A DNA stretch of 64,000 nt from Tetraselmis striata (Eukaryota > Chlorophyta > Chlorodendrophyceae > Chlorodendrales > Chlorodendraceae), in assembly GCA_006384855.1 (NCBI GenBank), contig VCJN01002003.1, positions 1 to 64,000 of the forward strand, read 5' to 3'. Positions 31,300 to 42,251 of this stretch are shown here, piece after piece. Position 1 is the first letter of the stretch, and the number at the start of each line of letters is the position of its first letter. A model generated the notes under the pieces. It had not been told where the DNA came from. It did no database searches and saw nothing but the letters and a program-made list of their open reading frames with translations. The position numbers and the translations under genes were made by a program.

Positions 31300-31499
31300 G
31301 GTCGGGCGCAATGTTATTGGGTGGGGCACACGGGCGTGTAACACTTGCACTTTGCGCGTACTGCTGGGTTACATCCATGCGGCGTCACACAATGCAACCG
31401 GAAAGGCTGCGTTGCTACTGCAAACGATGCTAAGCCTCACTCGGTAGCAACCGCTGCCCCGCCTATCCCACAGCCGCTGCCCCCCCCCCCCCCCCCCCC

Positions 31500-32350
31500 C
31501 CCCTCGCGCACCGTCATGCGACCTTGCGTGGATCCCCGCCACCAGCAGCTCCCCGGCGTCGACGCCCAAGTCGGCAGCCTTCGCGGAGGACATGTCGGCA
31601 GGGGCCATGAGAACAGCCACCTTGCGGATGCCCGGACCATCTAGTAGGACAAGGGCCTCCTCCCCGCCGGAACCACCGCCGCCGCCCGGAATTCTCTCCA
31701 CAAGTCCAAGCCCACGGCAGTGTGGGCTCGTTCCGGCGTCCACACCGTACACAATGCAGCCCGAATGGGCCGCGTCTGGCACGGCTGTCGTCCGAGTCAG
31801 CCCCTGGCGGGGGCGGTGGCGTGGCAAGGTAGAAGTGTTGAGCTCGCGCGACCATGGTGGTGTACTTGGCGTCTTCGCGCTCCGCCAGCAGGTTTCTCGG
31901 CAGCTCCTCCTCGCTCTCCAGCTCCTCGGTGGTGTAGGGGGGTGGATCGGCGTCGGGGACTTGCTTCAACATCTTGTACACAAAGAAGGAGTTGTCTCTC
32001 GACGTCTCCGCGTCTTACCCCCCCCCCCCCCCCCGGTGAAGCCGGGGCTTGTCGCCGTTGCGAAGCGACGCCGCCTTGTAGGCCAGGAGCCCCCCATCGC
32101 CAGCGCTGGGGGTGGTCCAGCCCGGCAGGACCGCACCCCACCCCACGAGTATGGGTGCATACGAGTGCGAGCCCTGCACCGTACGTCGGACGTCGTCCAG
32201 CAGCTTCTCCAAATGGTCCTTGAAGTCCACCGCGTCCTCCCACGCAGCGGATGCGCTCCCAACCAACCGGATGGGCGTCTCCACGGCGCCGGGGCCTGCG
32301 TCGTCTGAGGCAATGTAGCCCTCTGTGTGTGGGTGGGTCGCTGTGAGTGC

Positions 32351-32393
<43 letters not shown>

Positions 32394-33560
32394 GGTGGGT
32401 ATGGGTGCACGTGGCTGAGGAGGCAGCAAGAGGCGGGGGGGGGGGGGGGGAAGAGACCTTCTTGTTGGGGTTGGGTTCCTAGTAGAGGCGATGCGCCTTC
32501 AGGCGGTTGATCTGCTGCGCGAAAAGGAGGTCCCTCATCATGGTCTCGCAGACATTCTTCGGCAGCACGCGCTTGGCGCCCGCCTTCAAGAAGCCCATGA
32601 GGTTCTCCATCCACAGCTCCGCAAGCGGGTGCCCGCAAGCCATCATCTGGTGGATCATGCGGCACACCGCCGAGTGCAAGTTAGAGACGAGGAGCGACAC
32701 GAAGCCGTTTTCCTCAGATAGGCGGGCATACACGGTGATGTCCGCTAGGTATCGAGTCCTCCCCTCCCTGGTGAGCGCGTCTACCTGCGCCTTGCGCTCA
32801 GTGCCGTCCTCCTCCGTCACCACGTTCTGCAACCCCCACCGCGTGACGAACCACATAGCTCCTTGCAAGCGCTTGTACATGTGCCCAAGCACCCCGAGCT
32901 GCGACACCGCACGCATCACCGCTGGGGACGCGAGCTCCTTCTCGGTCATGATCGCCTTCACCCGGGCCTCCTCAAACAGCGGACCGGCGGTAAGAAGGGA
33001 AAACGATTCCGTGTGGTGCCAGCAGTCCTCTATGACCCAGCCGGACTGCACCGTCACCTTGCCATACCCTGCAGCCATGAAGGGGAATGTTGTCACGCCC
33101 ACGCCCCCGCCCCCGCCCCCGCCCCCGCCCACGCCCAAGGGGGGGGGGGGGTGGGGGGGGCTTACCTTTCGACTTCTTGGACACCGCAAACGAAGGGCGC
33201 AACCCGCGTCCAAAGTTGCTGGGTATCAGGACTAAAGCCTTGCGCCGGTCTTCCTGCTTCATAGCCCGAAGTCCAACGTGGCCCAGCACATCGAGGAATT
33301 TCCTCCAAAAGTCCTTTCCCAAGCCCAAAAAGCACATGTGGTCCGGCGCGAGGGGGAAGAGGTTGACCATGCTGACATAGGCCAGGACCACATGCACCCG
33401 GCACACGCCATGGCAGCCGGTGGTATGCTTGGCCTGCTATAGCCGGTTTGTGTTGAACGCACGCCGGGCAGCGGGGCTCAGTTCGCCGTCCTCATCCCCA
33501 TCAAGGTCCGACTTGGCCAAGTCCTCCTCTATCTGGCCGATGACGCCCATCTGCTCCAGC
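31500..33560 (-). pseudogene. CACTA-like TNP2-type transposase core and C-terminus (outer copy)
   Basis: Reading leftward: EQMGVIGQIEEDLAKSDLDG (about 33555), FNTNRL followed by TAG, HGVCRVHVVLAYVSMVNLFP, then APDHMCFLGLGKDFW (about 33350; P-x-D-x-M-x-x-LGxxK as in TNP2). A second exon has GKVTVQSGWVIEDCWHH and a full SNLHSAVCRMIHQMMACGHP...WMENLMGFLK (about 32690-32580), the NLH...GP...WxExxxGxLK signature of TNP2/DUF4218-type transposases. A third exon after a GT-rich intron has EDAVDFKDHLEKLLDDVRR (about 32240). The TAG and the lack of the BED exon make it non-functional. Confidence 0.68.
32345..32400. repeat. (GT)n microsatellite inside a transposase intron
   Basis: GTGTGTG...GGGTGGGTGGG; the coding strand reads ACACAC and ends in CACACAG, acting as the pyrimidine/acceptor end of the intron. 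Equivalent tracts are at 35250-35310 and 43556-43625. Confidence 0.7.
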
Positions 33561-33755
33561 ATCGTGTAGGACAAGGGCCTCCTCCCCGCCGGAATTACCG
33601 CCGCCGCCCGGCACTCTCCACAACTCCAAGCCCACGGCAGCGTGGGCTCGTTCCGGCGTCCACCACTGTGAGATTGAGATATGACATAAATGTGCCCTAC
33701 TGGTGACGAACTACGACATACGGGGACGATACGGGACGGACGAGGAACGTGGATT

Positions 33756-34108
33756 TATTACCGAGTAGCGACGACTATCGCGCGCGACCTGTAAAGTACT
33801 ATATGAATTTCTCGTTTCCATAATTTCATCAAATTGATATGCGCACGCGGGCTCGCGTGTCGCGCGCCGACGCGGAGCACCCGGGCTAAGTACAGGCAGC
33901 TGCACGTACTCGCTGCACATCGCCGCACATCGCTGCTGTGAGATTTCATACCGAGTAGCGACGACTATCTCGCGCGACCTGTAAAGTACTATCTGAATTT
34001 CTCGTTTCCATAGTTTCATCAAATTGATATGCGCACGCGGGCTCGCGTGTCGCGCGCCGACGCGGAGCACCCGGGCTAAGTACAGGCGGCTGCACGTACT
34101 CGCTGCAC
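33756..34108. repeat. Subterminal ~190-bp segment duplicated in tandem (unit 2)
   Basis: CGAGTAGCGACGACTATC...GCGAGCCCGC...CGGGCTAAGTACAG occurs twice in a row here and once, inverted, at 27005-27145 in unit 1. It is followed by a TGCACATCC array (34095-34175). Confidence 0.65.
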
Positions 34109-34362
34109 ATCCCTGCACATCCGTGCACATCCGCTGCACATCCATGCACATACAACGCTGCACATCCATGCACGCGCATAAAGTACGGGGTAGCCTGGCG
34201 GTCACCGCCGCTCACCGCTGAACCAAGCGCGGACAGCCGCGCACTAGCATTTGTGCTCCCTGCCGGTGGTGGGCTACATCCACCCCAACTCTCAACGCCC
34301 CCCCCCCCCCCCCCCCCCCGCCCCCCCCCCCCCCCCCGCGCGTGCGCGCGGCAGCAGGAATG

Positions 34363-36075
34363 CCGGGAGAGGGATGGATATCGAGTGTGTCGAAGGATGG
34401 CGTGTACACATGCAAGCACTGCCAGGGCATCGTAACGGGCAGTAGTGAAAGGACGGCGCGAGAGCGGCACTTCCTAAAATTCCCGAACTGTAGGCACTCG
34501 TTGAAGCGTGCGGGTAAGTTGCGCCGCAAGGCCGCCTTAGTACAAGCAGCAGCAGCAGGGGCGGCAGCAGCAGCAGCAGCAGCGGCAGGGGCGGCAGCAG
34601 GAGTAGCTGCAGCCGTCGGAAACGGCCCGCCGGCGCCGGTCTCGGACGACGGCGGCTCGAAGGAGGACGATGTGATGGGCGTGGGGGAGGACCCCGTTGG
34701 CGAAGACGGTATGGACATCGACGCGCCTGCGTGGCCGCCGGCGGGCGTGGAAGCCGCCGATGAGGGCGTGATAAGGGAAGGCGATCCCGGTGACTTCTAC
34801 ATGAAGGTCATCGCCAAGAAGTTCCGGGGAGTATGGCACTACGGCGTGATAACCGGCGTCGTTATCGAGTGGGTGTTGGAGGACTACGGCGGGGCGACCC
34901 AGTGGCGCGCTGTTTTCGAGGACGGTGACACTGTGGACCTTCTGCGTTCAGAGGTGAGTGGGCCCGGCCTGTGTGCTGGTGGCACCACTCACCTGCGGTT
35001 GTATGGAATCACACGCACCCGCCCGGTCGGCGTGGCAGGTTGTGGAGGCTATGGCGGCTGCCCAGGAGCACCCCCCTGTGGATGCGGACGGGGAGGCTCG
35101 CTTGGTAACCGTCCCTGAAGGCGATGACCTTTTCGCGCAGCAGATCAACCGCATGAAGGCGCATCGCCTCTACAGGGAACCCAACCCCAACAAGAAGGTC
35201 CCCCCCCCCCCTCTTGCTTCCTCCTCCGCCACGTGCACCCATACCCACCCACCCACACACACACACACACACTCACACTCGCACTCACAGCGACCCACCC
35301 ACACACACAGGGGTACATGGCCTCAGAGGACGCTGGCCCCGGCGCCGTGGAGACGCCCATCCGGTTGGTTGGGAGCGCATCCGCTGCGTGGGAGGACGCG
35401 GTGGACTTCAAGGACCATTTGGAGAAGCTGCTGGACGACGTCCGACGTACGGTGCAGGGCTCGCACTCGTATGCACCCATACTCGCGGGGTGGGGTGCGG
35501 TCCTGCCGGGCTGGACCCCCAGCGGTGGCGCTGGGGGGCTCCTGGCCTACAAGGCGGCGTCGCTTCGCAACGGCGACAAGCCCCGGCTTCACCGGGGGGG
35601 GGGGGGGGGGGGAGACGGGGAGACGTCGAGAGACAACTCCTTCTTTGTGTACAAGATGTTGAAGCAAGTCCCCGACGCCGACCCACCCCCCTACACCACC
35701 GAGGAGCTGGAGAGCGAGGAGGAGCTGCCAAGAAACCTGCTGGCGGAGCGCGAAGACGCCAAGTACACCACCATGGTCGCGCGAGCTCAACACTTCTACC
35801 TTGCCACGCCACCGCCCCCGCCAGGGGCTGACTCGGACGACAGCCGTGCCAGCGCGCGGCCCATTCGGGCTGCATTGTGTACGGTGTGGACGCCGGAACG
35901 AGCCCACACTGCCGTGGGCTTGGACGTGTGGAGAGTGCCGGGCGGCGGCGGTGGTTCCGGCGGGGAGGAGGCCCTTGTCCTACTAGATGGTCCGGGCATC
36001 CGCAAGACATGCCGACATGTCCTCCGCGAAGGCTGCCGACTTGGGCGTCGACGCCGGGGAGCTGCTGGTGGCGGG
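34363..36075 (+). pseudogene. CACTA-like transposase gene with the catalytic middle deleted (unit 2)
   Basis: ATG around 34363 (GMPGEGWISS region). BED-like finger VYTCKHCQGIVTGSSERTAR, Ala-rich linker, DFYMKVIAKKF segment, intron from about 34954 (GTGAGTGGG...GGCAG). Then AAAQEHPPVDADGEAR joins straight to FAQQINRMKAHRLY, skipping the whole TNP2 core. An intron 35198-35310 (GTCCCCCC...CACACAG, phase 0) leads to YMASEDAGPGAVETP and the C-terminal exon. It could still encode a DNA-binding protein without catalysis. Confidence 0.6.
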
Positions 36076-36303
36076 GATCCACGCGAGGTCGCAGGACGGT
36101 GCGCGAAGGGGGGGGGGGGGGGGCAGCGGCTGTGGGATAGGCGGGGCAGCGGTTGCTACCGAGTGAGGCTTAGCATCGTTTGCAATAGCAACGCAGCCTT
36201 TCCGGTTGCATAGTGTGACGCCGCCTGGATGTAACCCAGCAGTACGCGCAAAGTGCAAGTGTTACACGCCCGTGAGCCCCACCCAATAACATTGCGCCCG
36301 ACC

Positions 36304-36933
36304 TCACTGACGGCATGTCTCGCTCTCCTTCATCTCCTGGGCCGTCCGCCGCCTCACCCTGCGCACCCTACCAGCCGCGCGTGCCTTCTCGGAAGCCTCA
36401 CACACGGCGGCGCGAGTCGCGTCGTGGAACGCGTCCCTGACATGGCGGAACTCCGCCCTCACCGCGGCCGTGGTCGGGCAGGGGACTGCCCGCTGATGGG
36501 TCGCCATGCATGGGTACTTGGGGCCGCACAAAGCCGGGGTGCCGTCGCAGCAACACTCCCAGTCCGTCCGTTGGCCGCAGTACACGCATGACGGGCGTCC
36601 GGCCAGGACACGCACATGATAGTGCATGTGGCCGCCTCCCGCCACTGCTCGTAGTGCTCCGGTCAACATGGCGACGAGCAAGTCGGCATGTCCCGCAGGT
36701 GGCTGCGGGGCGGGTGGCGCGAGCGCAGCCTCGCTCGCCTCGACAACCCCCTCAGCCCTATCAGTCGCCTCGACCACGGCCTCCTCCGCCTCCTGACGCG
36801 GCGCATCAGGCGCATCATCGTCGCCTGGCAGGGCGTCCCCCCCCGCAACGGCGCCGTCGGCGGTGGCCGACGCCGTCGTGGCGGGGTGCTGTGAGGAGGT
36901 GGCCCTAGACATAGGTGGGGCCGGCACCGCCAT
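36304..36933 (-). CDS. CACTA-like family gene h: piggyBac-type Cys-rich protein, intact copy
   Basis: ATG at 36933 (MAVPAPPMSRATSS) gives about 209 aa; a GTG 12 bases upstream or a 5' exon is possible. After an acidic, Ala/Glu-rich half comes RVLAGRPSCVYCGQRTDWEC, then CCDGTPALC and a final C...H pair, the cross-brace C-x2-C / C-x2-C...LC layout of the piggyBac C-terminal zinc domain. The tail is a basic helix. In piggyBac this domain binds the transposon ends; here it is a separate gene in a CACTA-like element, so an end-binding role is inference. The unit 1 copy is frameshifted and the outer copy deleted. Confidence 0.6.
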   Translation of the reverse strand: MAVPAPPMSRATSSQHPATTASATADGAVAGGDALPGDDDAPDAPRQEAEEAVVEATDRAEGVVEASEAALAPPAPQPPAGHADLLVAMLTGALRAVAGGGHMHYHVRVLAGRPSCVYCGQRTDWECCCDGTPALCGPKYPCMATHQRAVPCPTTAAVRAEFRHVRDAFHDATRAAVCEASEKARAAGRVRRVRRRTAQEMKESETCRQ

Positions 36934-37243
36934 GTGTTGCTCCACATGCGGTGCGGTTCCTGACGCGACAGCTCCGTCGCACCAGGTACCGGCGCCGGCA
37001 CCCCACGCCTGCTGCGCTTACCACCAACCGGCATGTTTCCTTTGGGAGGCGGTTCATCCGCGTCGGAGGTGAGCGGCGGTGCCGGTGTGGGTGTGGATAC
37101 TGCCCGGCCATTAGGGCTCCCGCCGCCTGCCGCTCCGCCGACCCACGCCGCGGCGTGTGCTGCGCCCCGCATAGTCGCCTCGAATATATTATACATGACG
37201 CGGGGACGGGGGGGGGGGGGGGGGGGGGATTCGTGCGTTTCGT

Positions 37244-37546
37244 ATGTCGGCGGAACGGCGTGCGAAGCTGCGGCTGGCGAAGGTGGTGGAAGTAAGCGTG
37301 GCGGCGTCGGCGGCGTATTACCGTGCGTGCATGCGTGCGCAACCCCGCGGCAGCAAGCGCCGGACTCGGCGTGTGCCGGCGGCAGAGCTGCGAAGCCATG
37401 GACACGGTACGGGATGCCAAGTCTGGCTAAGCAACTGCCGAGGCTGGCGGCTTAACCCCCATGTCCGGCGGTTGAGGGACGGAAAGTGCGTAGAAGTTGA
37501 TCGGCAAAGCGGGCATATAAGCCTGGCTGTGCTAGGTTCCTATTAA
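37244..37546 (+). CDS. CACTA-like family gene g: 100-aa basic protein (unit 2 copy)
   Basis: ATG at 37244, TAA at 37544. Predicted helical and Lys/Arg-rich N-terminus (MSAERRAKLRLAKVVEVSVA), then an Arg block and CQVWLSNCRGW. It is transcribed divergently from gene h across a 310-bp gap containing a poly-G tract. It pairs with 23171-22869 in inverted orientation. Confidence 0.45.
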   Translation: MSAERRAKLRLAKVVEVSVAASAAYYRACMRAQPRGSKRRTRRVPAAELRSHGHGTGCQVWLSNCRGWRLNPHVRRLRDGKCVEVDRQSGHISLAVLGSY

Positions 37547-37673
37547 GTAATGGCGGTTTGTGCTAAGTAATTCGTAGGGGTGGACCATGCAGCGCAGGTA
37601 GGGGGCGGTATAAATGAGGCCGGGCACATATACTGCTCCACGAAACGACACTGTCGCACGTGTAGTTGAATAG

Positions 37674-37706
<33 letters not shown>

Positions 37707-37909
37707 CCGGGTCGGCCCGCCGACCCGCCACGGCATGTAATATCTGTCATGCATCGCCGGGGTATGTGTGAGTGGATGCCCCGCCGCCACATCCCCCCCC
37801 CCCCCCCCCCCCCCATTTACACTTGTGCACTCATTAAGTTTGGGCTGGTTTCGGAGCAGTACATGTACGTATGTATATACATACAATGGAACGTAGGACC
37901 TGCGCGGAA

Positions 37910-39270
37910 AGAGGCGGGGCTGGCGGAGTGCGTTGGGGGTGCGTAGAGTAGCGTGTTGGTGAGATTCGGGGTGCATCGGACGCCGGATGCCCATCCACCC
38001 AGCGTAAAAGACGCGTACGTAATATTCACACTATATATATTCACACGCAAATGTGTGAAAACCGGACATTCCGTGCCGGATGGGTGGGAATACGGCGTCC
38101 GATGCAGCCAAAACCCCAGCAACACGCTATTCTATGCACCGCCAATGCACTCCGCCAGCACCGCCTCATTCTTTGTCGATTTCGAAAACGCCTTCACATT
38201 ATCCACCGCTAATTGCAATTGCCACCGTGTAATGTTGTCACGATGTGCGCACACAACAACACTTACTACCGGTTCCGACGCGGATGGAGGCGGGGCTTGC
38301 GGAGTGCATTGGCGGTGCGTAGAGTAGCGTGCTGCAAATACTTGGGGTGCATCGGACGCCGGATGCCCATCCACCCAGCGTAAAAGACGCGTAATATTCA
38401 CACTATATTAACACACAAATGTGTGAAAACCGGACATTCCGTGCCGGATGGGTGGGAATACGGCGTCCGATGCAGCCAAAACCCCAGCAACACGCTATTC
38501 TATGCACCGCCAATGCACTCCGCCAGCACCGCCTCATTCTCTGTCGATTTCGAAAACGCCTTCACATTATCCACCGCTAATTGCAATTGCCACCGTGTAA
38601 TGTTGTCACGATGTGCGCACACAACAACACTTACTACCGGTTCCGACGCGGATGGAGGCGGGGCTTGCGGAGTGCATTGGCGGTGCGTAGAGTAGCGTGC
38701 TGCAAATACTTGGGGTGCATCGGACGCCGGATGCCCATCCACCCGGCGTAAAAGACGCGTACGTAATATTCACACTATATTAACACACAAATGTGTGAAA
38801 ACCGGACATTCCGTGCCGGATGGGTGGGAATACGGCGTCCGATGCAGCCAAAACCCCAGCAACACGCTATTCTATGCACCGCCAATGCACTCCGCCAGCA
38901 CCGCCTCATTCTCTGTCGATTTCGAAAACGCCTTCACATTATCCACCGCTAATTGCAATTGCCACCGTGTAATGTTGTCACGATGTGCGCACACAACAAC
39001 ACTTACTACCGGTTCCGACGCGGATGGAGGCGGGGCTTGCGGAGTGCATTGGCGGTGCGTAGAGTAGCGTGCTGCAAATACTTGGGGTGCATCGGACGCC
39101 GGATGCCCATCCACCCGGCGTAAAAGACGCGTAATATTCACACTATATTCACACACAAATGTGTGAAAACCGGACATTCCGTGCCGGATGGATGGGAATA
39201 CGGCGTCCGATGCAGCCAAAACCCCAGGAACACGCTATTCTATGCACCGCCAATGCACTCCATCCGCAAC
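37910..39270. repeat. 372-bp tandem repeat, about four copies (unit 2)
   Basis: Successive copies begin near 38050, 38423, 38795 and 39165 (372-bp spacing) and are nearly identical. Each holds the CGGCGTCCGATGC / GCATCGGACGCCG palindrome around a TATA-rich GTGTGAATAT core. Compare 21730-22480 and 30220-30500. Confidence 0.85.
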
Positions 39271-39686
39271 CCCCGCCTCATTCCCAGTCGTACGTGCTTG
39301 TGCACACGCACGGAATGCTAACACTGCTCCGAAACCACTGTCACATACCCCGCTCATTGGGTACCGATTGCGGCGCATGCACGGCTAGATATTTGTTTAC
39401 ATAAACCGGGGGGGGGGGGGGGGGCACAGTGTCCCGCTACTCACCCTGCATTGGATTAGGGCGACGATTGCAAACAAGACGAGGAGGCGCGAATGAACTG
39501 CTGCGAAACCACGCGATGTGCCCGGTGACCTCCATATCCAGCACGTCCACCGATGCAAGTAATAAGGACAGGACCCCCCCCCCCCCCCCCCGCCAAAGTG
39601 GAGGAAGTGTAGGAGTACAACCGGAGCATGACGTGATCCATGGTCGCTTATTTACAAGCACGGGCGGTGCTGCCAGACCCGATCGT

Positions 39687-40905
39687 CTACGGCGGGATGG
39701 AGGCGGCAGCGGCAGCAGCAAGAGCCGCAGCCTCAACAACAAGCCGCAGCTCCTTCGCTCTGGCATGGATGCTGGCGTAGTCCTCGTCACTGTACAAATG
39801 GTTTGGCAACACAGCATGATCCCCAAAGTGGGCCACATACTGCGCCGCCAACTCGTGATTGCGTTTCTCCGCAGCATCACTGCGGGGGGTGATGTGTGGG
39901 TAGAGTGCCTCGTTGTAGGCTGCCAGGAGCGGCGTGTACTGGGTAGGGTCGTCCGCACGGCCGCGGCCAGGCAGTCCCAGAAGGTGCCCCTGCCCGTACA
40001 AGCGGACATTGCCACGCCCGTGACACTTGGGACATGGGTTACCGCTGGGCAACTCAACTGGGGCGCCCACGGGCCCGCGGTGCGTCGTGTCCGACCCAAA
40101 CATGTACCCATGGTATTGTTCCATGTAGGGCATGTCCTCCTCGGGGACACCCATGCCACGCTCCAAGTCCTCCAGGGGCTGCATCAAGTTCTTGTGGCTC
40201 ATGATGAAGTCGGCAGCTCCCGGATCTGTCTCCGCCAGCGTCCTCTCCGTAAGGCAGTGATGCTCGTGGCCCTTTTCATGTCACTCAACACATGGATGGC
40301 ACTCAGTCCCCGCCCCCGCCCCCGCCCCCGCCACCGGCCTGGGTGGGGGGGGGGGGGGGGGGGGGGCACCGGGTACCGAATGTGCTTCACGGCATCTGTG
40401 AAGCTCACTTCTGGCCCGCGGTACACCTCAGTGGGGCGGCAGTGGCACGTGCATGCAAGGATGGCCTGCAGATTTGGAGCCTGCCCATCAATGTAGGTGA
40501 TCTGAGCGGGGGCATCCGCCGGGGTGAACAGCAACGCGATCACCGGCCACGACCAAAACCCTGGTGCTAGCTCGCCGGCCTTCTCGGCACCAGCCACGAA
40601 AGTACGCCGCAATTCCAGCAAGGCGGCAAACAAGGCCTTCCTGCAAGGCACACGCTCAGAATAAGCGACGCACGAGTCAGGGGTTGAAGGGGGCGGGGGG
40701 GGGGGGGGGCGGGGGGGGGGGGGGGCACCTCTTCATCTGCCTCTGCTTTTTGCCGACCCAGGTCTCAAGCGCACTCCTTGCCCAATGCCACAGCTTCCAC
40801 GGGTCGACTTTGCCCTCCTTTTCCCCGTCATACGGCTTCACCTGCGTGTGGTCTGCAACGTCCAGGTCTTCCGGGGGCAGGATGACCTGTTGGTGTCAGG
40901 GGCAC
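39687..40905 (-). CDS. CACTA-like family gene e, better-preserved copy lacking exon 1 (unit 2)
   Basis: Exons read leftward: VILPPEDL (acceptor CAACAG, about 40890), VDPWKLWHWA, KALFAALLELRR...PVIALLFTPADAP (about 40640-40380), and the last exon LMQPLEDLERGMGVPEEDMP, CPKCHGRGNVRLYGQGHLLG, RNHELAAQYVAHFGDHAVLP, ending at TAG 39687. Reading frames and splice sites are intact for these exons, unlike the outer copy. The first exon is replaced by the 5' part of the Ulp1-like gene through a deletion, so the unit would make a chimeric transcript. Confidence 0.5.
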
Positions 40906-40914
40906 ACACACCAT

Positions 40915-41245
40915 GCTCAACACCATGCTCATAACCACGACGTTTGTACTCCCTTCCGCTCCGCCGCGTCCTTCGCTGAAACCAACTAGGTCTTGTGCGA
41001 TGTGCGACAACAAACCCACCTCTAGCAGCCCGGGAGCGTTCAGATCCGGGTATGGCGTCGGGACCTCATTAGGGAACCTTCTCAGCAAGGCATGCGCGGC
41101 GTCTTGTCCGAGAAGCCTCCACAGCTCCAGGTGTACGGGGTCATAGGTACCACCATCCTGTAGCCACCGCTCGAGGTAGGCTTGCAACCTCGTCGTCGCA
41201 TCTTTATCAGCGAGGAGCTCGGGGATTTAACATTGTTTGACATGG
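40915..41245 (-). pseudogene. Ulp1-like gene, N-terminal remnant (unit 2)
   Basis: MSNNVKSP start near 41245, then LERWLQDGGTYDP, LELWRLLGQDAAHALL and LSHIAQDLVGFSEG, as in 19876-20224, with small indels near 41220. It runs directly into gene e intron sequence (GTGTGTGTGCCCCTGACACC), so the catalytic part is gone. Confidence 0.55.
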
Positions 41246-41693
41246 CGGCAGGTTTAATGGGGGGGGGGGGGGGTGCCCACGCATGGGGATTTGCGGCGCT
41301 GGGTGGAGCGGCGGACACTCACCCGCTCCGCCCCTACATGTCGTGCACATCTTCGTGCACATCGGTGCACACCGCTGCTGCACACCGGTGCGCACATCCG
41401 CGCACATTCGTCGCGCACATATACACGCGCGCCCTACCGCATATATTATCCCGGATTCACTCGGTGAAACCACGTATTCATTACGCCGTGCTGCTTCAAC
41501 AATAAACATTGCGAAATTACCCCGACACAATGCCGCACCGACTAGCTCTTGACAATACGTGCATATAAATAGTAGTGGCGCGCTGCTCCTCGCCTCCGAT
41601 GTGTCGTTGACTGCTGCGGAAGGCGGTCGTCGACTGGGTGTTAGTTTCTCCACCTCGGCCGCCCCCCCCCCCCCCTTCACCGCTCACAGCGCC

Positions 41694-42251
41694 ATGGCAG
41701 ACCTCGTCCCCCGGGCAAAAGTGGGCGGCGAGCCTTGTTGTCTCGCGTGTCCGCGCCGCCGGCATCGAGGAGGACGAGAAAGACATGAGGAAACGCGTGA
41801 CAAGGTGGGCGCGCAACAAAACACTCCACCCTCCACATTAGCACGCACCCACTCGTGGCTAACTTGTGCCGCGCGCAGGTTCGTCCGGGAGCGCCGTAAG
41901 GCCCACCTCAACGCCAAGGCTTCCACAGTGCCAGCGGCGCAACTCGTGGTGGCCGAGGAGGCCGCATCCTCAGCCGCTTAAAGGCGAAACGATTGTGGCT
42001 TGTTGTGGGCGTCTGGGCACAGGGGGCGTCCCGACGCCAAGGTAAGGAAGCTCATGGCGGCGTCGTCGACGGCACAGCCTCCCGGGGTGGTGAAGACACT
42101 GACGGATGACAAGAAGCGGAAGAGGCCAGTGAAGAAGCGCCGAGGTAAGAAACTGACGGTCGCGGAGTCGGAGGCGGAGGCGGAGGCGGAGGCAGCGAGA
42201 TCGTCGAAGCGGAGGGTCCCCCGGGCACGCAAGAACAAGAACAAGCAGTAG
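41694..42251 (+). pseudogene. Gene a copy with central exons deleted (unit 2)
   Basis: ATG 41694 and the downstream FVRERRKAHLNAKAS exon are kept; a TAA at 41979 falls where the outer copy reads Trp. The C-terminal KKRKRPVKKRRGKK...RVPRARKNKNKQ is intact to TAG 42249. A TATA-like box is at 41563-41572. The poly-G/poly-C stretch 42305-42375 follows. Confidence 0.5.

Noticed and set aside
31500-33560. KDZ-type transposase instead of CACTA/TNP2
   Set aside because: The NLH...WxExxxGxLK block, CACTG ends and 3-bp duplications fit CACTA/CMC; KDZ elements make longer duplications. A remote relation is not excluded.
23000-38700. Many 60-180-codon frames opposite or offset to genes a-h and within the 372-bp repeat
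   Set aside because: High GC and lack of stops create overlapping open frames; only frames conserved between copies with splice-consistent ends were kept.
21730-39270. Regular repeats that might suggest a CRISPR array
   Set aside because: The units are 372 bp and repeat as whole blocks without unique spacers, in a eukaryotic transposon; this is a tandem repeat.
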